Positions 40,662-50,380 of a stretch of 64,000 nucleotides of DNA are shown here, in pieces. Below the pieces are notes generated by a model. That model ran no database searches. It had not been told where the DNA came from and saw nothing but the letters and a program-made list of their open reading frames with translations. Source of the DNA: Intestinibacillus massiliensis (lineage in GTDB: Bacteria > Bacillota > Clostridia > Oscillospirales > Butyricicoccaceae); NCBI GenBank assembly GCA_029267335.1, contig JAJUJC010000006.1:124001-188000 (forward strand), given 5' to 3'. The translations under genes were made by a program, and so were the position numbers. The stretch's first letter is position 1, and each line of letters opens with the position of its first letter.

Positions 40662-40902
40662 ATCAAAAAAATGCATATCCAATTTGTCGTTTTATCTATT
40701 ATACTCTATGATGTGCCGTTTGTAAATAAAACATTCCGATAAAATCCCTGCGGGTTTCTTTACCGGTTTTCGGTGGTTTTACGCACACGTGGCTGCACAT
40801 CCAGAAAACGGCGCGCAAGAAAACGCGCTCTTCGGACAAACTAGCCTCGGCGGCGTTTCAAGATACAAACTTCACACGGTAAAAAGAAAGGTGGTCTCCT
40901 GT

Positions 40903-41085
40903 ATGCGAGTAGGTTCTGTTCTGACAGGGATTGCGGCGGGTGTTGCGGCCGGCGCGATCGCATCCGCGATGGCAGCGGGCGCAATGCAAAATCCGCGCGT
41001 GAGACATGCGGTCAAGTCCTCAGCGCGCAAGGCAGAGAACATGGCGCATGACGTTTCCCGCAGCATCGGCAACATGATGAGCTGA
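40903..41085 (+). CDS. small membrane-associated protein (60 aa, glycine/alanine-rich TM plus basic tail)
   Basis: MRVGSVLTGIAAGVAAGAIASAMAAGAMQNPRVRHAVKSSARKAENMAHDVSRSIGNMMS with RBS AAAGGTGG. Confidence 0.65.
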   Translation: MRVGSVLTGIAAGVAAGAIASAMAAGAMQNPRVRHAVKSSARKAENMAHDVSRSIGNMMS

Positions 41086-41223
41086 CGCTATCTGCGGGCA
41101 AAGGGCACAGGACACGTTCCTGTGCCCTTTGGCTTGCGCGTGTATCATTTCCTTGTTCCCATCCTGCGGGTATGCTATAATGGTGCTACCAAAATATACA
41201 TACGGAGAAAAGAGGTCTTTGCT

Positions 41224-41760
41224 TTGCTGTGGGAATTATTCTGCATTTTCGCCCGCATCGGCGTGTGTACCTTCGGCGGCGGCTACGCCATGCTGCCCAT
41301 GCTCCAACGTGAGCTGGTCGACGCACGCGGATGGGCGACCGAGAGCGAGCTCATGGATTATTACGCGATCGGTCAGTGCACGCCAGGCGTCATCGCGGTC
41401 AACACCGCGACCTTTATCGGCTACAAAAAAGCCGGCGTGTGCGGCGCGATCGCGGCGACAGCGGGTATGGTGTTCCCCTCTCTTGTCATCATTACCGTCA
41501 TCGCTGCGTTTATTCAGCAGTTTGCGCATCTGGCGGCGGTGCAGCATGCATTTGCGGGCGTGCGCGTCGCTGTGTGTGCGCTCGTGCTCCATTCGGTCTA
41601 TAAAATGGCGAAGCAAGGCGTGGTCGATGTGCTGACCGGTATTATTTTGATCGCAGTGTTCTGTGCGGTCGTCTTTCTCCGCGTTTCTCCGGTCGTGATG
41701 ATCGTCCTCTCCGGTGTGGTCGGTGTCGCCGCCGGTGTGATTCGGGGGGCGCGCTCATGA
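41224..41760 (+). CDS. chromate transporter subunit (TTG start likely)
   Basis: FCIFARIGVCTFGGGYAMLPMLQREL..YYAIGQCTPGVIAVNTATFIGY. Confidence 0.9.
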   Translation: MLWELFCIFARIGVCTFGGGYAMLPMLQRELVDARGWATESELMDYYAIGQCTPGVIAVNTATFIGYKKAGVCGAIAATAGMVFPSLVIITVIAAFIQQFAHLAAVQHAFAGVRVAVCALVLHSVYKMAKQGVVDVLTGIILIAVFCAVVFLRVSPVVMIVLSGVVGVAAGVIRGARS

Positions 41761-42323
41761 TTTTTTTACAGCTTTTCTGGGAATTTTTTAAGACCGGTCT
41801 GTTTGCAGTTGGCGGTGGACTGGCAACGCTGCCCTTCCTCAAGCAGATTGCGCTCAAATATCCGTGGTTCACACCCGCCGATCTCATGAATATGATCGCA
41901 GTCTCCGAGTCCACGCCCGGACCGATCGGCGTAAACTCCGCGACCTACGCAGGCTTCCACGCGGCAGGGCTGCCCGGCGCGCTCATGGCGACCTTTGCGC
42001 TTGTGTTGCCCTCGGTGGTCATCATCATCGCCATTTCGCGTGCGCTCACGCGCTTCCGGGAATCTAAACTCGTGCAGAGCGCATTTTACGGGCTGCGTCC
42101 CGCGTCCGCCGGTCTGATCCTTGGCGCGATGGCTTCGGTGTTCGCCGCATCGCTGCTCCATCTCGATCTATGGACGAGTCTGTGCAGCCTAGGCGCAGTA
42201 CTCAATGTGCCCGCACTCCTCGTGTTCCTCGGCTTTATGGTCGCGATCCGACTGCTCCCCAAGGTGCACCCCATCGTGTTCATCGCACTCGGCGCGGTCA
42301 TCGGCATCGTATTCCGGTTCTGA
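41757..42323 (+). CDS. chromate transporter subunit
   Basis: FFKTGLFAVGGGLATLPFLKQIA..VSESTPGPIGVNSATYAGF; ATGA overlap. Confidence 0.92.
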   Translation: MIFLQLFWEFFKTGLFAVGGGLATLPFLKQIALKYPWFTPADLMNMIAVSESTPGPIGVNSATYAGFHAAGLPGALMATFALVLPSVVIIIAISRALTRFRESKLVQSAFYGLRPASAGLILGAMASVFAASLLHLDLWTSLCSLGAVLNVPALLVFLGFMVAIRLLPKVHPIVFIALGAVIGIVFRF

Positions 42324-42324
42324 A

Positions 42325-42368
42325 CAAAAAAGTACCCGTCACACGGCTGTGACGGGTACTTTTTTTTA
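42325..42368. terminator. bidirectional terminator
   Basis: AAAAAAGTACCCGTCACAcggcTGTGACGGGTACTTTTTTTT. Confidence 0.9.
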
Positions 42369-43118
42369 ATGCGTATGGAGCGCGCACGCTTCGCGCGGCA
42401 TGTGTGCGCCGAGCGGATTTTGCCGCACGGCAAGCGCAAACAGGTAGGGATATTCCGCCTGAATATGCTCCATATGCCACATCCAGTTGGCTAAGATCGC
42501 GAGCAGCACCCGCTTGACATCGGTATTGAGATGTTCTGCTTCGCCCGCGGGGAGCGGCTCAAATTCCGTACGCGCGGTCAACTCGTCGGTCAGATGAAAG
42601 ATCGACCACAGCATGTCGGTGAAATCCTCGTGCTCGAGCAGCACGGGATTGGACGCGATAACAAGCATCGACAGCCGCTTTTCGAGCAGCAGGCTGCGCA
42701 TGCGCGTGAAGTCCTCGGCAGTACAGTGCACATGGAGCGAGGAAGCGTGCAGCGTACGCACGGCAGCGACAAAGTCGCAGGGTTTCCAGTCGCTTCGGAT
42801 GCAAAGCGCAGGCGCGATGGTATCCACATTATCGACGCAGTTCAGGATTTCGTGGAGCAGATTGGTACCCAGATCGCAGAAAAACGAACTGGCGAGCATT
42901 TTGGTCTTGGACAGCCGCTCGCGCTTTTCCCGTGCGCCGATGATCTTACCTACCACGATCGTGACGACTGCGATCTGCACCGGCAAAAACGCCCAGTCCT
43001 GCAAAAAATAAAACAGGGTGTCGCGCTGATCGTGAAACACCGTAATCTGCACGCTGTAAATAATCGCCGAGACCGCGAACAGCAGCACGATGACGAGTGC
43101 GGTAGTGTGTTTTTTCAT
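42366..43118 (-). CDS. uncharacterised protein with two N-terminal TM helices
   Basis: MKKHTTALVIVLLFAVSAIIYSVQITVF..; no family recognised. Confidence 0.75.
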   Translation of the reverse strand: MKKHTTALVIVLLFAVSAIIYSVQITVFHDQRDTLFYFLQDWAFLPVQIAVVTIVVGKIIGAREKRERLSKTKMLASSFFCDLGTNLLHEILNCVDNVDTIAPALCIRSDWKPCDFVAAVRTLHASSLHVHCTAEDFTRMRSLLLEKRLSMLVIASNPVLLEHEDFTDMLWSIFHLTDELTARTEFEPLPAGEAEHLNTDVKRVLLAILANWMWHMEHIQAEYPYLFALAVRQNPLGAHMPREACALHTH

Positions 43119-43158
43119 AGAAGTCCCCCCTGTCGGATGTCTGCCCCCGTAGAATGGT

Positions 43159-44028
43159 TCAGCGAGTCCGGCTGCCGCCAGCATAGCTCAGAATGATCGT
43201 ACCCGGGCCGCCATGCGCGCCCAAGACCGTGCCCAGCATGCGGATCTCGGCGTGCATGCCGTGCTTTTGTGCAATATAGTCGCGCAGCAACTCCGCGTCC
43301 GCAAGGCAGTCGCCGTGGGAGATCCACACAGTCTGGTTGGGATCGGATACCTCGCTGTGCATGACATCGGCAACATATTGCAGCGCTGCGACGCGTCCGC
43401 GCACCTTGGTGAGCACGCTGACCTTGCCCTCCTCATTGATATACAGCACGGGTTTGATGCCCACGAGTGAGCCTACAATCGCGCTCGAATGTGACAGCCG
43501 ACCGCCACGATACAGGTGCTTCAGGTCATTCGGCGTGACCAAATGGGTGATATGCGTGCGCGCGAGCTTGATCTGCTGCGCCACGGTGTCCACGCTCTCA
43601 CCCGCGTCGCGCATCGCGATCGCCTGGTCTACCAAAATGTGCATGCCGCCTGTCACAGACAGCGAATCGACGCATACGATGCGGCGGTCGGGAAATTCCG
43701 GTGCAAGATCCTGCGCGGCGATCACGCCCGCCTGAAAGCTGCCGGACAGACCGGAGGAAAAGCCGAGATAGAGCACATCCTGCCCACGCTCAAGCGCTTC
43801 GCGATACAGCCCCAGGTAGGTTTCGACCGCGGTCTGCGAGGTTGTGCACATTTTCCCCTCGCGCAGCGCGTCGTAAAATTCCTTGCCCGAGAGCGACTGC
43901 CAGAAGTCCTCGGTATAGGTCGTGCCGTCGAGCGTATACTGCAAGGGGGCGTAGCCGACCTCGTTGTCGCGATAATATGCGGCATCTTCGTCGATCGTCG
44001 AGTTCGTAATGAGGGCAAACTGCTTCAT
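43159..44028 (-). CDS. DegV family fatty-acid-binding protein
   Basis: FALITNSTIDEDAAYYRDNEVGYAPLQYTLDGTTY..TSQTAVETYLGLYREAL..GFSSGLSGSF. Confidence 0.95.
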   Translation of the reverse strand: MKQFALITNSTIDEDAAYYRDNEVGYAPLQYTLDGTTYTEDFWQSLSGKEFYDALREGKMCTTSQTAVETYLGLYREALERGQDVLYLGFSSGLSGSFQAGVIAAQDLAPEFPDRRIVCVDSLSVTGGMHILVDQAIAMRDAGESVDTVAQQIKLARTHITHLVTPNDLKHLYRGGRLSHSSAIVGSLVGIKPVLYINEEGKVSVLTKVRGRVAALQYVADVMHSEVSDPNQTVWISHGDCLADAELLRDYIAQKHGMHAEIRMLGTVLGAHGGPGTIILSYAGGSRTR

Positions 44029-44051
44029 TTGGGTGCTCCTATCGTCTTTTT

Positions 44052-45254
44052 TTATTTGATCTCACGCAGCGGCTGCGGTGTGCCGCTCAGCGGCTCGGCG
44101 CCGCGCGCCGTGATAAGATAAGTGTTCTCCGTACCGACCGTACCGATTCCCGCAAGCGCGATTTTCGGCTCGATGGCAAAGACCATATTCTCGCGCAGCG
44201 GCTCGCGGAAGCCCTTGGCGAGCACGGGGGATTCGTCGACAAACAGACCGACCGAGTGCCCGAGGAAACGTCCGCCGTTCATAAAGCCGTCGATGTAGCG
44301 CACATCCAACTTGTCCATCACTTCGGTGTAAACGTCCTGCGGGATTGTGCCGGGCTTGAGGCGCGACGCGATCTCGCTTTCCAGTGCCTGACAATAGCCG
44401 TACGCCTCGCGAATGAGCTGTCCATCGGGATCGACATCCAGATCACCGAAATAATAGACCGTGGACTTGTCCGTGTGATAGCCGTCATAGCCGCACGGGG
44501 TATCCAGATAGACCAGCCTGCCGCGCGTAAGCTGCCGCGAGGCGGAACCGATCGACTGCACCGCGATACAGGTGCCGTCCGTGCCGCCCGGGCCGTCGAA
44601 CGCGGCGGTGACGAGCGCAGACTTGCCGAAGGACACATAGCCCACGACATCCTCGCCGAGCGGCTGATTAAAGCGCGCGATGCCGTGACCGCCGCGCAGT
44701 AGCATCGCCTTGAAGATGTCTGCGGCAAGTCCCGCTTCGCTCACGCCCTCATGCAGCAGGGTCGGCACGATCTTTTCCAGTACCTCGGCGTGGATGCAGC
44801 CCGCCATACGGATGCAGTCGATCTCATACGCGCTCTTGACCGCGCGCAGCTCGTCCATCACGCCGTTTACGCTGCGTGTGTGCTCGACGGGCAGATACTT
44901 GCGCAGCATCTCCAGCCAGTCGAGCGACGCAAAGCGTGTTTCTACATACGCAGTCGCGGGGACGTCGGTATAAAATTCCGCGAGCGTGCGGAAACTCTTC
45001 ATAGGTCGGATGTCGTCAAACAGCGATTCGTTGCGCGCGCGTTCATAGCTGCGGCGCACCCACAAGATCGCGCTGTCCGGACGGATGGCGAGCACACCGT
45101 CCTGCATTGTGCCCGTCATATAGTACATGTTGATTTTGTGGTGTATGAGCGCAAGCGACCAGTCCGGGTCGAGCGCGGTCATCGTGCGGCGAAACGCAGT
45201 GAGACGCGCCTCAAGCTCGGATTTCGGAACCCGGCGCAATTCCTGTGCCATCAT
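44052..45254 (-). CDS. M24 family metallopeptidase (Xaa-Pro dipeptidase-like)
   Basis: VYLDTPCGYDGYHTDKSTVYYFGDL..GGRFLGHSVGLFVDESP..MVFAIEPK. Confidence 0.93.
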   Translation of the reverse strand: MMAQELRRVPKSELEARLTAFRRTMTALDPDWSLALIHHKINMYYMTGTMQDGVLAIRPDSAILWVRRSYERARNESLFDDIRPMKSFRTLAEFYTDVPATAYVETRFASLDWLEMLRKYLPVEHTRSVNGVMDELRAVKSAYEIDCIRMAGCIHAEVLEKIVPTLLHEGVSEAGLAADIFKAMLLRGGHGIARFNQPLGEDVVGYVSFGKSALVTAAFDGPGGTDGTCIAVQSIGSASRQLTRGRLVYLDTPCGYDGYHTDKSTVYYFGDLDVDPDGQLIREAYGYCQALESEIASRLKPGTIPQDVYTEVMDKLDVRYIDGFMNGGRFLGHSVGLFVDESPVLAKGFREPLRENMVFAIEPKIALAGIGTVGTENTYLITARGAEPLSGTPQPLREIK

Positions 45255-45345
45255 TTGTGTGCCCCTTTCGGATATCATCTCTATTGTACAGTATAGCACA
45301 CTTCGACCGTACGGCAAGCAAAATCACACAAATGTGATGCAAAAA

Positions 45346-46299
45346 TCACAGTAACAGCAGCAGTTGTCCGACATATACCGCATATAATAGCAGGAGTGCG
45401 GTACCCTGCCAACGATGCATACGTCCCGTGCGCAGCGCGGGCAGCAGCGCGACGCCCGTAAGCAGCAGCGCAAACGGCGTATCGCGCAGCGCGGTCTGCG
45501 TGCCGACCGTCAGCGTGCCGTGCGCCGCAAGCGCGCAGGCCGCGGGCACCATCGTCAGGTCGATGATGTTCGCGCCCAGAATATTGCCGACCGACATCGC
45601 CGCCTGATGATGCCGGATTGCGGCGAGCGCGGTCATCAATTCGGGCAGCGAGGTGCCCACCGCGACGAGCGTCAGCCCGATCACGCCCTCCGGCACCCCG
45701 AGCAGCCGTGCGAGCAGCGTGCCGTTTTCCACCATCAAATGTGCGCCGAGCAGCACCGCGCCCGCGCCCAGTGCGAATTTGCAGCCGTTTGTAAGTTTTT
45801 CCGTACCGCTTGCGTGCACGCGCGTGCTTTCCAGTCTGCTCGAACGCTGCGCCCCGCGCACGTTGCACCACAAAAACGCAGCGAGCACGCCGAGTAGTGC
45901 CAACGCTTCGAGCGGACGCAGCGCGCCGTCGATGCAAAACGGACCGAGCAGCATCGCCGCGCCGAACAGCAGCCCGCCCTTGACACGCAGCTCGCGCGTA
46001 TCGAACCGCCCGGGCAGAAACAGCAGCGCAAGCCCAAGGATCAGACCGGTGTTGCAGCACACCGAACCGACCGCATTGCCCGCCGCCATATCGTTCGCGC
46101 CGTGCAGCGTGGCAAGCACGCTGACAAACAGCTCGGGTGCGGTCGTGGCAAGGCTGACGATCGTCGCACCCACGATCATCTGGGGCACGCCGGTCACGGC
46201 GGCAATAAAACCGGCGGATTCTACAAACGCATCTCCGCCTTTCATGGTCAAATACAACCCGAGCACAAAAAACAGTGCCGCAGGCAGCGCGATCGTCAT
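45346..46299 (-). CDS. calcium/sodium antiporter (CaCA family)
   Basis: Two alpha repeats: IVSLATTAPELFVSVLAT and VAVGTSLPELMTALAA. Confidence 0.93.
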   Translation of the reverse strand: MTIALPAALFFVLGLYLTMKGGDAFVESAGFIAAVTGVPQMIVGATIVSLATTAPELFVSVLATLHGANDMAAGNAVGSVCCNTGLILGLALLFLPGRFDTRELRVKGGLLFGAAMLLGPFCIDGALRPLEALALLGVLAAFLWCNVRGAQRSSRLESTRVHASGTEKLTNGCKFALGAGAVLLGAHLMVENGTLLARLLGVPEGVIGLTLVAVGTSLPELMTALAAIRHHQAAMSVGNILGANIIDLTMVPAACALAAHGTLTVGTQTALRDTPFALLLTGVALLPALRTGRMHRWQGTALLLLYAVYVGQLLLLL

Positions 46300-46455
46300 A
46301 GGGCGAGCGCCTCCTTTCCTAGCTGCATTACCCTATGCGGACACCCGCCGCGCCATGCCAAACCGGACACGCATTGACATTTTCCGCACCGCGGGGTATA
46401 GTGGAGTATACGGAAAAATTTACGCGCATGCAGCGTGTATGATAGGAGGTAAGGC

Positions 46456-47991
46456 GTGAAAGTCCAAAAAAAGGTAGGCGGCATCCTGCGGGATCGCCTG
46501 TTTATCGGCGGTGTGCTGCTGCTTGCACAGCTGATTTTAATGATCGTGCTCATCAACACGCTGAGCGGTCGTTGGTCGCCGGTTTATCAGTCGTTCATCA
46601 TCCTGAGCATCATCATGGTCATCTGGCTCGTGCGCAAGCACGACAACCCTGCCTATAAGATCGCATGGATCATCGTCATCCTGATCTTCCCGTTATTCGG
46701 CGGTATTTTTTATCTGTTCTGGGGAAACACCCCCTTTAACCGTGCGCGCAAAATGCATCAGATGGAGCCGCTGCACGCGGAAAGCTTCAACGGCGCGCCG
46801 GTCGAGCCGGTCACCGCGCAGGCAGATCGGCTTCTGCCGCGGCATGTGCGGCACATCCGCTATATCGAACGTACCTGCACCGCGCCGCTGTGGCGGGGCA
46901 CACAGTCGGAATATTTTCCGAGCGGCGAAGCCAAGTTCGCTTCCATGAAGATCGAGCTGGAAAAAGCCGAACGTTTCATCTTCCTCGAGTACTTTATTCT
47001 GGAAGAGGGCGAGATGTGGAACACGATCCTCGATATTCTTGTCCGCAAAGCGCAGCAGGGCGTTGATGTGCGCGTGCTCTACGACGACGCGGGCAGTATT
47101 TCCAAGCTGCCGCGCAAGTACGACGCATATCTCAAGTCGCTCGGACTGCGCGTCGTACGCTTCAATCCGTTCGTCCCGACACTCAACACCTACCTAAACA
47201 ACCGCGACCACCGCAAGATCTGTGTCATCGACGGCAACGTCGGCTATATGGGCGGTATCAATCTGGCGGATGAGTACATCAACAAGGTCGTGCGCTTCGG
47301 TTACTGGAAGGACACCGCTGTGCTGCTGCGCGGCGAGGCAGTCGCCAACATGACCGCGATGTTTTTGCAGTTCTGGAACTTTACCGCAGAGGAACACGAT
47401 ATTTCGCTCGCGCCCTATCTGCCCACGGTGTCCGCGGACTCGGACGGCTATATCCAGCCCTTCGGTGACAGCCCGCTCGACGACGAAAACGCCGGCGAGA
47501 CCGTGTATATGCAGATCATCAACAACGCCCAACGCTACGTCTACATCACAACGCCTTATCTCGCCATCGACAACGAGATGATGACCGCGCTGTGCACGGC
47601 TGCGAAAAGCGGGATTGATGTGCGTATCATCACACCGGGCATCCCCGATAAGCCCGCCGTCTACGCGGTCACGCGGTCGTATTATCAGCAGCTCATCGAA
47701 GCCGGTGTGCGCATCTACGAATACCGACCGGGTTTTGTACACGCGAAGATGTTCGTTTCCGACGATGACGTTGCGGTCGTGGGCACGATCAATATGGATT
47801 TCCGCAGCTTTTTCCTGCATTTTGAGTGCGGTGCGGCGTTTTATGAGGGCACGATGCCCACCAAGGTACGCGCCGATATTGAGCACATGTTTGAAGAGTC
47901 CCGTGAGATCGATCTGGAATGGTGTCGCCGCACGCCGTGGCCGGTCTCCATTGCGTCCTCCATCCTGCGCGTATTCGCGCCGCTCCTGTAA
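46456..47991 (+). CDS. cls: cardiolipin synthase (GTG start)
   Basis: 511 aa; two HKD motifs (NRDHRKICVIDGNVGYMGGINLADEYIN and FVHAKMFVSDDDVAVVGTINMDFRS). Confidence 0.95.
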   Translation: MKVQKKVGGILRDRLFIGGVLLLAQLILMIVLINTLSGRWSPVYQSFIILSIIMVIWLVRKHDNPAYKIAWIIVILIFPLFGGIFYLFWGNTPFNRARKMHQMEPLHAESFNGAPVEPVTAQADRLLPRHVRHIRYIERTCTAPLWRGTQSEYFPSGEAKFASMKIELEKAERFIFLEYFILEEGEMWNTILDILVRKAQQGVDVRVLYDDAGSISKLPRKYDAYLKSLGLRVVRFNPFVPTLNTYLNNRDHRKICVIDGNVGYMGGINLADEYINKVVRFGYWKDTAVLLRGEAVANMTAMFLQFWNFTAEEHDISLAPYLPTVSADSDGYIQPFGDSPLDDENAGETVYMQIINNAQRYVYITTPYLAIDNEMMTALCTAAKSGIDVRIITPGIPDKPAVYAVTRSYYQQLIEAGVRIYEYRPGFVHAKMFVSDDDVAVVGTINMDFRSFFLHFECGAAFYEGTMPTKVRADIEHMFEESREIDLEWCRRTPWPVSIASSILRVFAPLL

Positions 47992-48000
47992 AAACCGTGC

Positions 48001-48033
48001 AAAAAGCCCCGACGATTCGTCGGGGCTTTTCCG
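48001..48033 (+). terminator. terminator after cls
   Basis: AAAAAGCCCCGACGAttcgTCGGGGCTTTT. Confidence 0.85.
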
Positions 48034-48081
48034 TATTCGTATGAAAGCTGCCGCCTTCTGCGGTCGTGGTCTTTGTTTGCG

Positions 48082-49872
48082 TTATACCCGTTCAGGCAGC
48101 GACAGCCCGAGATCGGTCAGGTATTTCTGCGCATAGAAACGAAGCTGTTCCTGAAAGAGCGGTGAGCTCTTGATCGCATTTTTGGTATAACCGTGCGTAT
48201 CAAAGGTCTGCACACCTTCGGAAAGCTGAATCGTATAGATCGCGATGTTGGAACAGTGATCGCCGATCTTCTCCAGATCATGGATCATCTCGAGGAACGT
48301 AATGCCGTTGACGACCGTGCACGAGCCATCGTTCAGACGCTCGATATGGCGGTTCATCAGCTTATCCTTGAGGAAATCCACGATCTCTTCGATCGGTTCT
48401 ACGCTGCGCGCGACCGATGCCGAGCGCGTCGTATAGCTTTCGACCGTCAAGTCGATGAGCTCGCTGACCGCGTCACACATGACGCGCAGCTCGCGTACAG
48501 CATTTTCCGTGAAGCGGTTGCCCGCTTCGCGGAATTCGGTGTAGCCGTCCATAATATTTTGTGAATAATCGCCGATCTTCTCAAAATCGCTCAGTGCGTG
48601 CATCATCTCTGCGTGCAGATGGCGGCCGCCCTCCGGCAGGTTGCTCTGCATACTGACGAGATACTTGCCGATCTCGACTTCCGCACGATCAAGAAACGCC
48701 TCTCGCTCCTTGAATTCCTTCTGATTCGGCTCTGCACCTGTAAAAATCTGACCGGTCGCGAGCAAGAAGTTCTCCTTTGCTGCGCCACCCATTTCGCTGA
48801 TGCACTTCTGGCACTGGTCAAACGCAAGCGATGGGGTCGCAAGGAAACGCGGCTCGAGCTTTGCGAGCGGATCGGGCTTTTCCTCGTCTGCGCGAACCGT
48901 GTGCTCCGCGAGCCAGACCAGAACCCTCGAAATCGGCAGGAAGATCAGCGTAACGACCACGTTGAACAGCGTATGGAAGTTTGCGATGCCGCCCTTATCG
49001 ATCGACGTATCCCAGAAGGTGAAGCCAATGACCGCATTCAGTCCGTAAATGGTGACAAGGAAAATGATCGAGCCGATCAGGTTAAAGTAAAAATGCACCA
49101 TTGCGGTACGGCGTGCGTTTTTGCTGCCGCCGACCGAGGACAGAAACGCTGTGATACAGGTACCGATATTCTGACCGAGAATGATCGGGATCGCCGCGGC
49201 GTAGGTGATGACGCCCGTGGTCGACAGTGCCTGCAGGATACCGACCGATGCCGAGGACGACTGGATGATCGCCGTGACCAGCGCACCAACCAGCACGCCG
49301 AGCACCGGATTGGAGATCGTCGCAAAGAGCTGCGAGAACTGCGGCAGTTCGGCAAGCGGAGAAACCGCGGACTCCATCGTCGCCATACCGATAAACAGAA
49401 TGCCGAAGCCAACCAGAATATCCGCAATATCACGCGTACGCTTCTTCTTCGCGAGCATCATGACAATGATGCCTGCCAGCACAGCGATGTAAGCGAGATT
49501 GCGCGGCTTGAGAAGCTGCATGATCAGGCTGTCGCTCAGCGCGCCCGTCGAGTCCAGACGCAGGATCTGCGCCGTGACCGTCGTGCCAATATTTGCACCC
49601 AGAATGACGCCGACCGACTGCCGCAGTGTCATGATGCCCGCGTTTACAAAGCCGACGACCATGACGGTCGTCGCAGACGACGACTGGATGACCGCGGTGA
49701 CCGCCAGACCCATGAGCAGACCGGAAACGACATTCCCCGTCATTTTTTCCAGTGTCTTTTCCAGTTTTGCACCTGCCGCGCGCTCCAGACCGCTTCCCAT
49801 CGTGGTCATACCATAGATGAAAAGCGCGAGACCGCCCACCAGATACAAAAGAGACATGATATCAATTCCCAT
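48082..49872 (-). CDS. Na/Pi cotransporter family protein with PhoU-like C-terminal domain
   Basis: GLAVTAVIQSSSATTVMVVGFV and ALVTAIIQSSSASVGILQAL repeats. Confidence 0.95.
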   Translation of the reverse strand: MGIDIMSLLYLVGGLALFIYGMTTMGSGLERAAGAKLEKTLEKMTGNVVSGLLMGLAVTAVIQSSSATTVMVVGFVNAGIMTLRQSVGVILGANIGTTVTAQILRLDSTGALSDSLIMQLLKPRNLAYIAVLAGIIVMMLAKKKRTRDIADILVGFGILFIGMATMESAVSPLAELPQFSQLFATISNPVLGVLVGALVTAIIQSSSASVGILQALSTTGVITYAAAIPIILGQNIGTCITAFLSSVGGSKNARRTAMVHFYFNLIGSIIFLVTIYGLNAVIGFTFWDTSIDKGGIANFHTLFNVVVTLIFLPISRVLVWLAEHTVRADEEKPDPLAKLEPRFLATPSLAFDQCQKCISEMGGAAKENFLLATGQIFTGAEPNQKEFKEREAFLDRAEVEIGKYLVSMQSNLPEGGRHLHAEMMHALSDFEKIGDYSQNIMDGYTEFREAGNRFTENAVRELRVMCDAVSELIDLTVESYTTRSASVARSVEPIEEIVDFLKDKLMNRHIERLNDGSCTVVNGITFLEMIHDLEKIGDHCSNIAIYTIQLSEGVQTFDTHGYTKNAIKSSPLFQEQLRFYAQKYLTDLGLSLPERV

Positions 49873-49936
49873 GTTTTCTTTTCCTCCCGTTAAGACCGCT
49901 TAACGTTTCCTTCATACTTTCCTTACATACTCTTTA

Positions 49937-49967
49937 AGTATAACCGCTGAAAAAGTATGGTGTCAAC
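49937..49967 (-). promoter_or_regulatory. sigma-A promoter of the Na/Pi gene (TTGACA-18-TATACT)
   Basis: Minus strand gTTGACAccatactttttcagcggtTATACTt. Confidence 0.65.
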
Positions 49968-50108
49968 AGCATTCCTACAGAAAAACGCGTTTTGCATCAT
50001 TTTTATTTGAAAACGTTTGCGTTGTTTTCCTTTCTTTTCCTTTCACGGCATACAGCATATTGTATAGTTTTTCGAAAAACATTTCGTGCATTTTAGATAG
50101 TTCATGCC

Positions 50109-50137
50109 TTGCTTTTTCGGCACAATTCGCGTATGAT
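50109..50137 (+). promoter_or_regulatory. promoter of candidate sRNA (TTGCTT-17-TATGAT)
   Basis: TTGCTTtttcggcacaattcgcgTATGAT. Confidence 0.5.
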
Positions 50138-50143
50138 GTAATT

Positions 50144-50260
50144 ATATTAAATGACGTTCATCTCCCGCGGATGACCGCGGTCTACATTTTTTCTCTTCTC
50201 TTAATTCTCTCTTATTATCCCGCAACGGACGCTGTTCTCCCCGAACAGCGTCTTTTTTTT
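50144..50260 (+). ncRNA. candidate ~117-nt small RNA, C-rich loops, ends in an intrinsic terminator
   Basis: Promoter-like sequence upstream; hairpin ttCATCtcccgcgGATGa; pyrimidine-rich linker; terminator GACGCTGTTCtccccGAACAGCGTCTTTTTTTT at 50228-50260. Confidence 0.45.
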
Positions 50261-50380
50261 ACAAATCTTTCACAACTGTCCTGCTTGCTTTTGCGGTTAG
50301 TCCTGTTATACTGTGTTTATGGATTCTTGCTGCACACGCACGGTGTGCATGTCCCGTTTGCTTGTAGGAGGTTTACCACA

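Noticed and set aside
41224-42323. Apparent frameshifted chromate transporter
   Set aside because: Two half-length, ATGA-overlapping chromate transporter genes are a known natural arrangement, not a pseudogene.
48598-49893. 431-aa plus-strand ORF
   Set aside because: Antisense to the Na/Pi cotransporter; Arg/Asp/Gln-rich shadow translation.
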